Origin: Lysobacteraceae bacterium | GTDB taxonomy: Bacteria > Pseudomonadota > Gammaproteobacteria > Xanthomonadales > Rhodanobacteraceae | Length of the DNA: 37,272 nucleotides | Assembly: GCA_028870665.1 (NCBI GenBank) | Contig: JAGWPB010000025.1 | Coordinates: forward strand, 1-37,272 | Direction of reading: 5' to 3' | Shown here: positions 24,190 through 33,803 of the stretch, in pieces | Numbering within the stretch: position 1 is the stretch's first letter | Layout of the letters: every line of letters begins with the position of its first letter | The notes under the pieces: generated by a model | What the model was told of the DNA's origin: nothing | Database searches by the model: none | The model's input: the letters and a program-made list of their open reading frames with translations, nothing else | Made by a program: the position numbers and the translations under genes

Positions 24190-25001
24190 TGCCCATCGAC
24201 CTGATGCCCGTCCTGATCGTGTGGCTCGCCACCGCCGTCACCATGGCCGGCGGCTGGCTGCTGCAGCGGCGCACACGCAATGCCGGCATCGTTGACGCCG
24301 TCTGGGCCGGCTGCATGAGCGCCAGCGCGCTCTACTACGCCACTGTCGGCAATGGCGGCCTGGTGGCCCGCTTCATGGTCGCCATGCTCGGCGGCTTCTG
24401 GGGTTTCCGCTTGTGCATGCACATCCTGGCGCGAGTGCTGACCGAACACGAAGACGGGCGCTATCGCCATCTGCGCGAGCACTGGCGCGATCACCAGGGC
24501 AAGTTCCTGGGCTTCTTCCAGGCGCAGGCGCTGCTGACGGTGCTGTTCTCGCTGCCGTTCTACGCGGTGGCACAGAATCCGGCGATGTCAGCCACACCGT
24601 GGATGCTGGCCGGCGTCGTCGTGTGGGCCATCAGTATCGCCGGCGAGGCGGCGGCCGACCTGCAGCTGGCGCGCTTCCGTCGCGATCCCCGACATCAGGG
24701 GCTGACCTGTCGCGAGGGCCTGTGGCGCTACTCGCGGCACCCCAATTACTTCTTCGAGTGGACACACTGGTTCGCCTACGTACTGCTGGCCGTGGGTTCG
24801 CCGATCGCCTGGCTGGCATGGCTGGGTCCGGCACTGATGCTGGTGTCACTGTGCTGGGTGACCGGCATCCCGTTCACCGAGGCGCAGGCCCTGCGCAGCC
24901 GCGGCGAGGACTATCGCGAGTACCAGCGCAGCACCAGTGCGCTGATCCCCTGGTTCCCGAGAAACCTGCCGCGCGTGGGCGACCAGCACCGCCATTCCTG
25001 A
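24189..25001 (+). CDS. DUF1295 / steroid 5-alpha-reductase-fold membrane protein
   Basis: A 270-residue integral membrane protein of DUF1295 (COG3752), related to the steroid 5-alpha-reductase and isoprenylcysteine methyltransferase superfamily. About six helices; the hallmark is GLWRYSRHPNYFFEWTHWF (about 177-195), part of the NADPH- or SAM-binding C-terminal core of the superfamily, followed by EAQALRSRGEDYREYQRSTS near the end. It could reduce a double bond conjugated to another group, or bind an acyl substrate; the exact reaction is unknown. ATG at 24189 overlaps the DUF2878 stop by one base. The second methyltransferase starts 22 bases after its stop. Confidence 0.9.
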   Translation: MPIDLMPVLIVWLATAVTMAGGWLLQRRTRNAGIVDAVWAGCMSASALYYATVGNGGLVARFMVAMLGGFWGFRLCMHILARVLTEHEDGRYRHLREHWRDHQGKFLGFFQAQALLTVLFSLPFYAVAQNPAMSATPWMLAGVVVWAISIAGEAAADLQLARFRRDPRHQGLTCREGLWRYSRHPNYFFEWTHWFAYVLLAVGSPIAWLAWLGPALMLVSLCWVTGIPFTEAQALRSRGEDYREYQRSTSALIPWFPRNLPRVGDQHRHS

Positions 25002-25023
25002 AACACCCGCGCAAGAGATCGCC

Positions 25024-26097
25024 ATGGCCGCATCCACCGAAGCCCTGTCCTCCGCCAACCGGCTCGCACCGATCGCCCTGGCCGAACGCGGCCTGCTGCC
25101 CGACGCGCTGATCCGCGCCGGCATCCGCCGGCTGTGCGCGCAGCGTCTGCGCGACGAGCATTCTGATGATCCGCACGCGGCCTGGGCGCGCTTTCGCGCA
25201 CTGCTGGCCGAACTGCGACGCGCGCCGGTGGCCATCCACACCGATGCCGCCAATGCCCAGCACTATGAACTGCCACCGAAGTTCTTCGAACTCTGCCTCG
25301 GACGACGGCTGAAGTATTCCAGCGGCTACTACCCGACTGGCGGCGAATCGCTCGAGCAGGCCGAGGACGCCATGCTGGCGCTGTACGGCGAGCGCGCGCA
25401 GCTGGCCGACGGCCAGGATATCCTCGAGCTCGGCTGCGGCTGGGGCTCGCTGACGCTGTGGATGGCCGAACGCTACCCGCATGCGCGGATCACCGCGATA
25501 TCCAACTCGCGCCTGCAGCGCCTGCATATCGAGGCGCAGTGCCGCGTGCGCGGGCTCGCGAACGTGCAGGTGCTCACCTGCGACGTCAATGCGCTCGAGC
25601 TGCCGGCCGGCCGCCATGACCGCGCGGTGTCGATCGAGATGTTCGAGCACATGCGCAATTACCAGACCCTGCTCGGCCGCATCGCCGGCTGGCTGAAGCC
25701 CGGCGGCAAGCTGTTCGTGCACATCTTCTGCCACCGCGAACTGATGTACCCGTTCGAGATCGATGGCGAGTCCGACTGGATGGGCCGCCATTTCTTCACC
25801 GGCGGTCTGATGCCGGCGGCAGACACCCTGCTGCATTTCGCCGATGACCTCGCGATCGAGGAACAGTGGCGCGTGTCCGGCACGCACTATCGGCGCACGG
25901 CGGACCACTGGCTGGCCAACCAGGACCGTCAGCACGACGCGGTGATGGCGGTGCTGCGGGAAGTCCATGGCGCCGAGGCCGCACTGTGGTTCCAGCGCTG
26001 GCGTATCTTCTGGATGTCCTGCTCTGAGCTGTTCGGCTACCGCGGTGGCCGCGAGTGGATGGTGGGCCACTACCGTTTCGGCAACCGTCGCCGCTGA
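25024..26097 (+). CDS. SAM-dependent methyltransferase, CFA synthase/coclaurine N-methyltransferase-like (copy 2)
   Basis: A 357-residue methyltransferase related to cyclopropane synthase but closer in key motifs to plant coclaurine N-methyltransferase-like proteins. It has HYELPPKFFELCLG (80-93), KYSSGYYP, SAM motif LELGCGWGSLTLWMAERYP (134-152), SIEMFEHMRNY (203-213) with E205, E208 and H209, LFVHIFCHRELMYPF (H233 at the position of Cfa H266) and RIFWMSCSELF (C333). The catalytic Glu/His pair of coclaurine N-methyltransferases is therefore intact, unlike in copy 1. It could methylate a second lipid position or an amine such as a phospholipid head group. It ends the operon; a strong terminator follows 51 bases after the stop. 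Confidence 0.88.
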   Translation: MAASTEALSSANRLAPIALAERGLLPDALIRAGIRRLCAQRLRDEHSDDPHAAWARFRALLAELRRAPVAIHTDAANAQHYELPPKFFELCLGRRLKYSSGYYPTGGESLEQAEDAMLALYGERAQLADGQDILELGCGWGSLTLWMAERYPHARITAISNSRLQRLHIEAQCRVRGLANVQVLTCDVNALELPAGRHDRAVSIEMFEHMRNYQTLLGRIAGWLKPGGKLFVHIFCHRELMYPFEIDGESDWMGRHFFTGGLMPAADTLLHFADDLAIEEQWRVSGTHYRRTADHWLANQDRQHDAVMAVLREVHGAEAALWFQRWRIFWMSCSELFGYRGGREWMVGHYRFGNRRR

Positions 26098-26148
26098 CGC
26101 CCGGCAGCAACCGCAGGCGCCGCCGCGACCAGCGCATCGCGCACCAAG

Positions 26149-26176
26149 AAAAAACCCGGCCGCAGCCGGGTTTTTT
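26149..26176. terminator. Bidirectional Rho-independent terminator
   Basis: A6-CCCGGC (26149-26160), loop CGCA, GCCGGG-T6 (26165-26176): a perfect inverted repeat with T-runs on both strands. It ends both the lipid operon (+) and the ompA-family gene (-). Confidence 0.93.
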
Positions 26177-26202
26177 CGTCACGCTCGATCGGCGTCGAGC
26201 GA

Positions 26203-27267
26203 TTACTGCTGCGGCTGCTCCATGCTGCCGGCATTCTGGACCTTGAACTCGACGCGACGGTTGCGCGTGCGGCCCTCGGCGGTGGCATTGGAGGCCACCG
26301 GATCGTCCTTGCCGAAGCCCTTGGTGCCGGTGATCTGGCTGGCCGGAACGCCGTGCGCGGTCAGATAGTTGGCCACGAACTCGGCACGACGGTCGGACAG
26401 CTTCAGGTTGTAGGCCTGGCTGCCGATCGAGTCGGTGTAGCCGTCGATCTGGATCTGCGTGTCCGGATAGCGCTTGAGCGTATCGGCCGCCTGATCAAGA
26501 ATCGCGACCGAATCCGCAACCGGCTTGTCGAGAATGCCGTTGATGTCGGTCTGGCCCGGGCGCGGACGGTCGAACTGGAACTGCACGCCGCGCAACTCGA
26601 TCACCACCTTCTGCGGAGCCGGCGGCTCGGCTGCGGGCGGCGGCGGCGGCGGGGGCGGCGGTGGCGCGGCCTCGGGTGCCGGTGCCGGCGGCGGCGGAGC
26701 CGGATGGTTCATGGAGATCACCAGGCCGATGGTCGCCAGCACGTCGCCGTAGCTGGCGCGGCCGGGGATCGACACCGTGTCGCGATTGCGGCGGTAGTCG
26801 ACCTCGCCACGCAGGGCGATGTTGTCGCTGAGTGCGTGCTGCACACCGACGCCGACAGCAACTGCCGGACCCCAGCCATTCTGTGACATGAATGCACGGT
26901 GCGAGACGGCACCGAGCGAACCCATCACGAACGGACGCCAGCTGGTGTCGGGGGTGCCGAAGAAATAACGACCCGCCACGTCGAGACCCTGCGTTTCCCA
27001 CTGCCGGGTGGCGAACGGCGAGCTGTTCTTGTAGTCGGCGTTGGTGATCGTGTACTGGATGTCGGCGGCGAAGTTGGGGTTGACCCAGAAACCGACGCCA
27101 AAGCCGCCCAGCAGCGAGTTCTGGGTCTGGCGATGCGAATCCGGAATCACCACGCCGATGCGCGGCGCCAGATACCAGTTGCCATAGTCAACGGCCTGCG
27201 CCGTACCGGTTGCAGCACCACCGGCAATCGCCAGGGCAATCAGAGCGTAAAGGCTCTTGTGTTTCAT
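26203..27267 (-). CDS. OmpA-family outer membrane protein
   Basis: A 354-residue outer-membrane protein. A signal peptide (MKHKSLYALIALAIAGGAAT..., cut after TAQA at about residue 25) is followed by an eight-strand beta-barrel domain (about 26-190; YGNWYLAPRIGVVIPD, DIQYTITNADY, LRGEVDYRRN). A Pro/Ala-rich linker of about 40 residues leads to an OmpA-like peptidoglycan-binding domain (about 230-345) with IQIDGYTDSIGSQAYNLKLS and LSDRRAEFVANYL. The Asp and Arg that hold diaminopimelate in this fold are likely present (TD and SDRRA). It tethers outer membrane to cell wall. A strong GAGGAGA ribosome site precedes the ATG, consistent with high expression. The 188-base region upstream holds AT-rich stretches (27397-27420), but no promoter could be fixed confidently. 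Confidence 0.93.
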   Translation of the reverse strand: MKHKSLYALIALAIAGGAATGTAQAVDYGNWYLAPRIGVVIPDSHRQTQNSLLGGFGVGFWVNPNFAADIQYTITNADYKNSSPFATRQWETQGLDVAGRYFFGTPDTSWRPFVMGSLGAVSHRAFMSQNGWGPAVAVGVGVQHALSDNIALRGEVDYRRNRDTVSIPGRASYGDVLATIGLVISMNHPAPPPPAPAPEAAPPPPPPPPPPAAEPPAPQKVVIELRGVQFQFDRPRPGQTDINGILDKPVADSVAILDQAADTLKRYPDTQIQIDGYTDSIGSQAYNLKLSDRRAEFVANYLTAHGVPASQITGTKGFGKDDPVASNATAEGRTRNRRVEFKVQNAGSMEQPQQ

Positions 27268-27455
27268 CGTTATCTCCTCGGTTTGAATTCCGCGCCCGAA
27301 CCACCCTGCCAGGGCGCCACGCGCAACATGGTCAATGTGTCGAACGGAGCTTGTCCCAGCTCTTGGTTCCCGTCAGGCGGGCGGGGGGCAGCTTAGCAAA
27401 AAACAAACATTTAGGCGTGATTGACCGAACGGCGTTCACATTCGACTCAGGGGAC

Positions 27456-28922
27456 TCACACGACAAACAGGTCCATGAACCGGTGGACTGGAGTGGATTC
27501 GAAACGTGCGGCGCTGCCGCAGACGGCCAGTATCTGCCGCACCCGGTGGGCCGGCAGGTGTCCGCGCAGCGCCTCTTCGAACTTGCGGATCAGGACCGGA
27601 ATGCCCTCGTCGCGGCGCCGGCGGTGGCCGATCGGATAGTCGATCGAGATCTTGGCGGTCTGGCTGCCATCCGTGAAAAATACCTGCACGGCATTGCCGA
27701 TATAGCGCTTGTCGGGATCGAAATAATCGCGCGTGAACTGCGGATTCTCGCGGACCGTCATCTTCGCGCGCAGCGCGTCGATGCGCGGATCGGCGGCCAC
27801 GGCATCGCCGTAGTCATCGGCAGTCAGACGACCGAAGAGCAGTGGTACCGCCACCATGTACTGGATGCAATGGTCGCGATCCGCGTAGTTGGCCAGCGGG
27901 CCGGTCTTGTCGATGATGCGAGCGCCGGCTTCCTGGGTCTCGATCTCGATGCGCTCGATCTGGTCGATGCGGCCGGCCGTCTGCGCATGCAGCTGCATCG
28001 CGCACTCGACCGCGGTCTGGGCGTGGAACTCGGCCGGGTAGCTGATCTTGAACAGCACGTTCTCCATCACGTAACTGCCGAACGGTCTCTCGAACTCGAA
28101 GGGCTTGCCCTTGAAGGCCACATCGTAGAAGCCCCAGGTCTTGGCGCTGAGCGCCGAGGGGTAGCCGACCACGCCCTTGTCCACGGCATTGAGGGCATGG
28201 ATCACCGCCCGGCGACAGGCGTCGCCCGCCGCCCAGCTCTTGCGCGGCCCGGTGTTGGGCGCATGCCGGTAGGTGCGCAGCGCGCCGTTGTCGATCCAGC
28301 TATGCGAAACCGCGGTGACGATGGCGTCCTTGTCGCCACCGAGCATGCGGGTCGCCACCGCGGTCGAGGCCAGGCGTACCAGGATCACGTGATCGAGACC
28401 GACACGGTTGAAGCTGTTCATCAGCGCGTAGCCGCCCTGGATCTCGTGCGCCTTGATCGCCCAGCCCAGCACGTCGCGCAAGGTCAGCGGCGTGCCGCCT
28501 TCGCGTTCGGCCTTGCGGCTGAGGTAATCGGCAAGAGCCAGAATGGTGCCGAGATTGTCGGAGGGGTGGCCCCACTCCGCGGCCAGCCAGGTGTCGTTGA
28601 AGTCCAGCCAGCGGATCTGGGTCCCGATGGCGAATGCCGCCTGCACCGGATCGAGTTCGTGACTGGTGCCAGGCACGCGCGCTCCGCCTGGCATCGTGGC
28701 CCCCGGCACCACCGGGCCGAGGTGCTTGACGCATTCGGGAAATTTCAGCGCCAGCAACGCGCAACCCAGCGAATCCATCAGCATGTAGCGCGCGGTGTCA
28801 TGGGCCTCCCGCGACACAACTTCGGTGTCGGCGACATAGTCGGCGATGGCGACCATCGGCGCGTCGGGCGCGGGGCGCTGGGCAGAGCGGATATCGTGCT
28901 GAGACATGGGCTTGGAATCCAT
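27456..28922 (-). CDS. prpD: 2-methylcitrate dehydratase (MmgE/PrpD family)
   Basis: A 488-residue protein of the MmgE/PrpD family, close to E. coli PrpD in length (483) and sequence. It dehydrates 2-methylcitrate to 2-methyl-cis-aconitate in the propionyl-CoA-degrading 2-methylcitrate cycle. Visible motifs include MLMDSLGCALLALKFPEC, RWLDFNDTWLAAEWGHPSDN, KAHEIQGGYAL and the C-terminal FFTDGSQTAKISIDYPIGHR. No metal centre is expected in this family, unlike AcnD. Start MDSKPMSQHD at 28922; MSQHD at 28907 is an alternative; neither has a ribosome site. It lies far from prpC-prpB-prpE of the same window, transcribed the same way and divergent from the dioxygenase gene. Confidence 0.93.
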   Translation of the reverse strand: MDSKPMSQHDIRSAQRPAPDAPMVAIADYVADTEVVSREAHDTARYMLMDSLGCALLALKFPECVKHLGPVVPGATMPGGARVPGTSHELDPVQAAFAIGTQIRWLDFNDTWLAAEWGHPSDNLGTILALADYLSRKAEREGGTPLTLRDVLGWAIKAHEIQGGYALMNSFNRVGLDHVILVRLASTAVATRMLGGDKDAIVTAVSHSWIDNGALRTYRHAPNTGPRKSWAAGDACRRAVIHALNAVDKGVVGYPSALSAKTWGFYDVAFKGKPFEFERPFGSYVMENVLFKISYPAEFHAQTAVECAMQLHAQTAGRIDQIERIEIETQEAGARIIDKTGPLANYADRDHCIQYMVAVPLLFGRLTADDYGDAVAADPRIDALRAKMTVRENPQFTRDYFDPDKRYIGNAVQVFFTDGSQTAKISIDYPIGHRRRRDEGIPVLIRKFEEALRGHLPAHRVRQILAVCGSAARFESTPVHRFMDLFVV

Positions 28923-28994
28923 GGGAGTCGGAATGACGCGCGCCGTCGGGCGGGTGCCAGCAGGCGATTTTGCCAGATCGACGGGATCCGCCGC

Positions 28995-29006
28995 CGGGAA
29001 TTCCCG
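28995..29006. promoter_or_regulatory. Palindrome between prpD and the dioxygenase gene
   Basis: CGGGAATTCCCG is a perfect 12-base palindrome in the 164-base divergent region, 73 bases from the prpD start and 81 from the dioxygenase start. It could be an operator; no regulator gene is adjacent. Confidence 0.25.
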
Positions 29007-29086
29007 CGCGACTCTTTCGCCGCTGGCAACAGCCTGTCGCGCGCTGTGGGCTCGTGCGGCGCCCCGACTGCCGCCATGCTGTGACG

Positions 29087-29881
29087 ATGGACAACGCCAT
29101 TGCCCTGCCCAGTCTGTTCCTGTCCCATGGCGCGCCGACGCTGGCGCTGGCTGACAGCCCGACCGGACGCTTCCTCGATGCGCTCGGCCCGGCATTGCCA
29201 CGGCCACGCGCGATCCTGGTCGCCTCGGCACACATGCCTGCGCCACAACCCCTGCTCAACGGCAATGCCGCTCCGGCCACGCTGCACGACTTCGGCGGCT
29301 TCCCGCGCGAGCTTTACACACTGCGCTATCCGGCGCCCGGCGCGCCTGCGCTGGCCGCCCGCGCCGCCGCGCTGCTGCGCGACGCCCGTTTCGACGCCGC
29401 GACGGATGCCGCGGCACCGATCGACCACGGCGTCTGGGTGCCGCTGCGGCGGATGTATCCCGCGGCCGACATCCCCGTGGTCGCGCTCAGCGTGAGTCCG
29501 GCGCACGACGCCAGCTGGCATTACGCCCTGGGTGCCGCGCTGGGCCCGCTGCGCGAGGAGGGCGTGCTGGTGATCGGCTCCGGCGGCTTCGTCCACAACC
29601 TCGGCGCGCTGGACTGGCAGGCCGGCGAACAGCCGATCGCACGGTGGGCATCCGCTTTCGCGGACTGGATGGAGCGTCATGTGGTCGCCGGCGACGCCAC
29701 CGCGGCGACAGCCTGGCGCACACAGGCACCGCAGCCGCTGTCGGCACACCCGACCCCCGAGCACCTGCTGCCGCTGTTCGTCGCCTGGGGCGCGGCCGGC
29801 GGACACGGCCGGCGCCTGCATGCGGCGTGGGAGCTGGGCACGCTGGCGCTGCATGCATTCCGATTCGACGGCGCCGCTTGA
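29087..29881 (+). CDS. LigB/DODA-type extradiol ring-cleavage dioxygenase
   Basis: A 264-residue member of the class III (LigB) extradiol dioxygenase family, most like YgiD/4,5-DOPA dioxygenase. Candidate metal ligands and substrate-binding residues are H14 (LFLSHGAPT), H49 (VASAHMPAP), H114 (PIDHGVWVPL) and H170 (GGFVHNLGAL); HDFGGFP around 67 is also family-typical. Bacterial homologues have been shown to cleave catechols or L-DOPA, but their natural substrate is rarely known. Start ATG at 29087 is the last before conserved sequence; upstream codons are low-complexity. Its stop codon lies inside the -35 box of the terC riboswitch promoter. Probably a single cytoplasmic enzyme. Confidence 0.9.
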   Translation: MDNAIALPSLFLSHGAPTLALADSPTGRFLDALGPALPRPRAILVASAHMPAPQPLLNGNAAPATLHDFGGFPRELYTLRYPAPGAPALAARAAALLRDARFDAATDAAAPIDHGVWVPLRRMYPAADIPVVALSVSPAHDASWHYALGAALGPLREEGVLVIGSGGFVHNLGALDWQAGEQPIARWASAFADWMERHVVAGDATAATAWRTQAPQPLSAHPTPEHLLPLFVAWGAAGGHGRRLHAAWELGTLALHAFRFDGAA

Positions 29882-29906
29882 CCGCGGCGGGCGCGGCCCC
29901 AACAAT
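29878..29906 (+). promoter_or_regulatory. Promoter of the riboswitch-terC transcript
   Basis: TTGACC (29878-29883, five of six to consensus), an exact 17-base spacer and AACAAT (29901-29906). The -35 overlaps the TGA of the dioxygenase gene. Transcription would begin near 29913, just before the riboswitch P1 stem. Confidence 0.6.
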
Positions 29907-29918
29907 CTGCCGATCCCT

Positions 29919-30042
29919 CCCACGGGGAGTAGCTTCATGGGGACCTCGCGCGAGGTCCCCCGCGCGGCGGCCGCCATCACGAGCGCAAGCTCCGGTCGTC
30001 GCGGCAACCCGCCACCGGCGCGGTCGCGAGCGAGACCATGGG
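29919..30042 (+). promoter_or_regulatory. yybP-ykoY manganese riboswitch upstream of terC
   Basis: The aptamer of the Mn2+-sensing yybP-ykoY family. P1 pairs CCCACGG (29919-29925) with CCATGGG (30036-30042), six of seven pairs. Directly after the 5' P1 strand comes the invariant GGAGTAGC (GGGGAGTAG at 29924-29932), and directly before the 3' strand AGCGAGA (the family's AGCAAGA-CC loop). In between, a perfect 22-base palindrome (29939-29960) forms one arm, and GTCGTC (29995-30000) with CACCGGC (30013-30019) match segments of known aptamers. The expression platform (30043-30103) contains a hairpin (30053-30066) without a T-run. Control is therefore probably at translation, through the GGAG at 30095-30098. 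Mn2+ binding normally turns such genes on. Confidence 0.9.
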
Positions 30043-30103
30043 CAGCGGCGGACGGGCGCGCGCCCGCGTTCGACGCTGTCTCGCACGGTGCGCCGGAGCC
30101 CTC

Positions 30104-30796
30104 ATGGATTTCCCCGCGTCCACGTTCTGGTCCGGCCTCGCCGCGATCATCCTGATCGACCTGGTGCTGGCCGGCGACAACGCCATCGTCATCGCCCTGG
30201 CCGCACGCAACCTGCCTCGGCATCTGCAGACGCAGGCGATCTTCTGGGGCACGCTGGGCGCGATCGCGGTGCGCGTGGCGATGACTGCCGTGGTGGTGAC
30301 CCTGCTGCGCCTGCCGGGACTGATGCTGGCCGGCGGCCTGCTGCTGCTGCCGATCGCCTGGAAGCTGCTGCGCCAGGACGACGACGCGCATGCCATCAAG
30401 CCGGCGGCGGGCTTCTGGGCGGCGATGCGCACGATCGTGATCGCCGATGCGCTGATGGGCCTCGACAATGTGCTCGCGGTTGCCGGCGCTTCGCACGGCA
30501 AGATGTCGCTGGTGGTGCTGGGCCTGCTGATCAGCGTGCCGCTGGTGGTTTACGGCTCGACCCTGATCCTGAAACTGATCGAGCGCTTCCCCGTCGTGGT
30601 CTACCTCGGCGCCGCCGCCATCGCCTGGACCGCCGGTCGCATGCTCAGCCACGACCCACTGGTGAAGGACTGGTTCGTCGCACGCCCCTGGGCCGGCTAT
30701 GTGCTGGAACTTGTCCTGGTGCTGGCGATCTGCGGCGGCGCCTGGCTGGCGCAGCGGCGCGCGACGCGTGCCGCAGGGACCACGGGCGTGAGTTGA
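30104..30796 (+). CDS. TerC family membrane protein, probable manganese exporter
   Basis: A 230-residue integral membrane protein of the TerC/Alx/YceF superfamily (YjbE branch) with about seven helices. The paired family signatures with membrane-embedded acids are visible: LIDLVLAGDNAIVIALA (D19, D25) and IADALMGLDNVLAVAG in the second half. Members act in Mn2+ efflux or metallation of secreted enzymes. The riboswitch upstream gives direct support for a Mn2+-related role. Start ATG at 30104 has GGAG five bases upstream; an in-frame ATG at 30038 lies inside the riboswitch P1 strand and is rejected. No tellurite-resistance neighbours are present. Confidence 0.92.
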   Translation: MDFPASTFWSGLAAIILIDLVLAGDNAIVIALAARNLPRHLQTQAIFWGTLGAIAVRVAMTAVVVTLLRLPGLMLAGGLLLLPIAWKLLRQDDDAHAIKPAAGFWAAMRTIVIADALMGLDNVLAVAGASHGKMSLVVLGLLISVPLVVYGSTLILKLIERFPVVVYLGAAAIAWTAGRMLSHDPLVKDWFVARPWAGYVLELVLVLAICGGAWLAQRRATRAAGTTGVS

Positions 30797-30816
30797 ATCG
30801 GTTGCATCCTTCTTTG

Positions 30817-30841
30817 CGATATGATTTTATCGTTTCACGAT
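30817..30841. promoter_or_regulatory. Overlapping inverted repeats before the DUF2975-HTH pair
   Basis: CGATA (30817-30821) faces TATCG (30828-30832), and ATCGT (30829-30833) faces ACGAT (30837-30841) with a 3-base gap. The AT-rich area also offers TTGCAT-17-TTTTAT (30802-30830) as a promoter. An operator for the HTH protein encoded in this pair is plausible. Confidence 0.4.
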
Positions 30842-30867
30842 GATTTTTCATTGCAGAGGGGAATGCG

Positions 30868-31449
30868 ATGGACTTGCAACGCTTTCGCGAACGGCATCCG
30901 CGCTGGGCGCGGTTTCCGCACCTGCGCCGCGACACTGCGGCCGAGACCATGCGCGGCTACGCCAGCGTCCTGATGTCCCTGGGCAGCATCGGCATGCTCA
31001 GCGTCGCGCTCTGCGGGCTGCTGCTGGCTTTCGCCGTTGGCACCAGCGATCGAGCCAGTGGAAAGCCGTTCCTGCTGCTCGCAGGTATCGATGAGACTGC
31101 CCTGACGCACGTCGCACCTGCGACCGCGGTGACCATCGTGTTGCTGCTGGCCGCCAGTGCGTTTGCCTGCTTCGTCCTGGTGCGCATGCTCGGCAAGGCG
31201 CTGGCCGCAGGGGCGGCGCCGAGTACACGCATCTCCGTGCGTCTGCGCTGGCTGGGGCACTTGCTGACATTGAACCTGTTCGCGAGCCTGTTCCTGCCGG
31301 CCTGGCTGGATCTGCAGGCGGGGCGGCTTGGCTTTGGCTTCAATGCAGGATTCTTTCCGAGCCTGATCGGCATCTATGTCTGTTACGCGCTGGCCGCGAT
31401 GGTGCGCGAAGGCGCACGCGCGGCGGACGAAAACCGCGGGTTTGTCTGA
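30868..31449 (+). CDS. DUF2975-like membrane protein
   Basis: A 193-residue protein with four probable membrane helices (about 31-56, 85-112, 127-146 and 158-176), a basic N-terminus and a charged tail. The arrangement fits DUF2975 membrane proteins, which are commonly encoded just before a short Cro/C1-type HTH regulator, exactly as here. A good AGAGGGGA ribosome site precedes the ATG. Its TGA overlaps the next ATG by one base (31449). The function of such pairs is unknown; the partner may sense membrane state or be repressed by its own regulator. The family call is by context as much as by sequence. Confidence 0.7.
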   Translation: MDLQRFRERHPRWARFPHLRRDTAAETMRGYASVLMSLGSIGMLSVALCGLLLAFAVGTSDRASGKPFLLLAGIDETALTHVAPATAVTIVLLLAASAFACFVLVRMLGKALAAGAAPSTRISVRLRWLGHLLTLNLFASLFLPAWLDLQAGRLGFGFNAGFFPSLIGIYVCYALAAMVREGARAADENRGFV

Positions 31450-31676
31450 TGCCGATCATCATCCACCTCGACATGATGCTGGCGCGGCGCAAGATGAAGT
31501 CGAAGGATCTCGCCGCGCGCATCGGCATCACCGAGGCCAACCTGTCGCTGCTCAAGCAGGGCCATGTGAAAGGCGTGCGCTTCGAGACGCTGGCGGCGAT
31601 CTGCGCCGCACTCGAGTGCCAGCCGGGCGACCTGCTCGAATACCGGCCAGGCAGCGGCGGTAGCGTCCGCGCGTGA
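31449..31676 (+). CDS. Short Cro/C1-type HTH regulator (YozG-like)
   Basis: A 75-residue, single-domain helix-turn-helix protein. After MPIIIHLDMMLARRKMKSKD comes the HTH (LAARIGITEANLSLLKQGHV, about 21-40), followed by RFETLAAICAALECQPGDLLEYRP, the third and fourth helices of the Xre fold. This matches YozG-like regulators (HTH_26 family). It has no sensor domain. One-base overlap with the membrane-protein gene shows they are made together. It probably binds the CGAT/ATCG repeats ahead of the pair, giving autoregulation; this is inferred. Confidence 0.88.
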   Translation: MPIIIHLDMMLARRKMKSKDLAARIGITEANLSLLKQGHVKGVRFETLAAICAALECQPGDLLEYRPGSGGSVRA

Positions 31677-31729
31677 TCGAGGCGCTTGCCGTCGCGCCGG
31701 CCTGCGGCGATGATCGAACGACCGTTTGA

Positions 31730-33763
<2,034 letters not shown>

Positions 33764-33797
33764 CGCGCGGCGCGCGCGTGCGGCATCACGCCGCGCG
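33764..33797. terminator. Inverted repeat between convergent fadH and prpC
   Basis: CGCGCGGCG (33764-33772) pairs perfectly with CGCCGCGCG (33789-33797) around a 16-base loop. There is no T-run; it may stop transcription from both sides with Rho. Confidence 0.35.
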
Positions 33798-33803
33798 GAA
33801 GGC

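Noticed and set aside
27210-29084. Plus-strand open frame of 624 codons opposite prpD
   Set aside because: Shadow of prpD; starts inside the OmpA gene's 5' region and lacks any domain.
30053-30066. Intrinsic terminator in the riboswitch expression platform
   Set aside because: The hairpin is very stable but no T-run follows, so transcription attenuation is unlikely.
30038-30103. Upstream ATG start for the TerC gene
   Set aside because: This ATG is part of the riboswitch P1 strand; the ATG at 30104 has a proper ribosome site and begins at conserved sequence.
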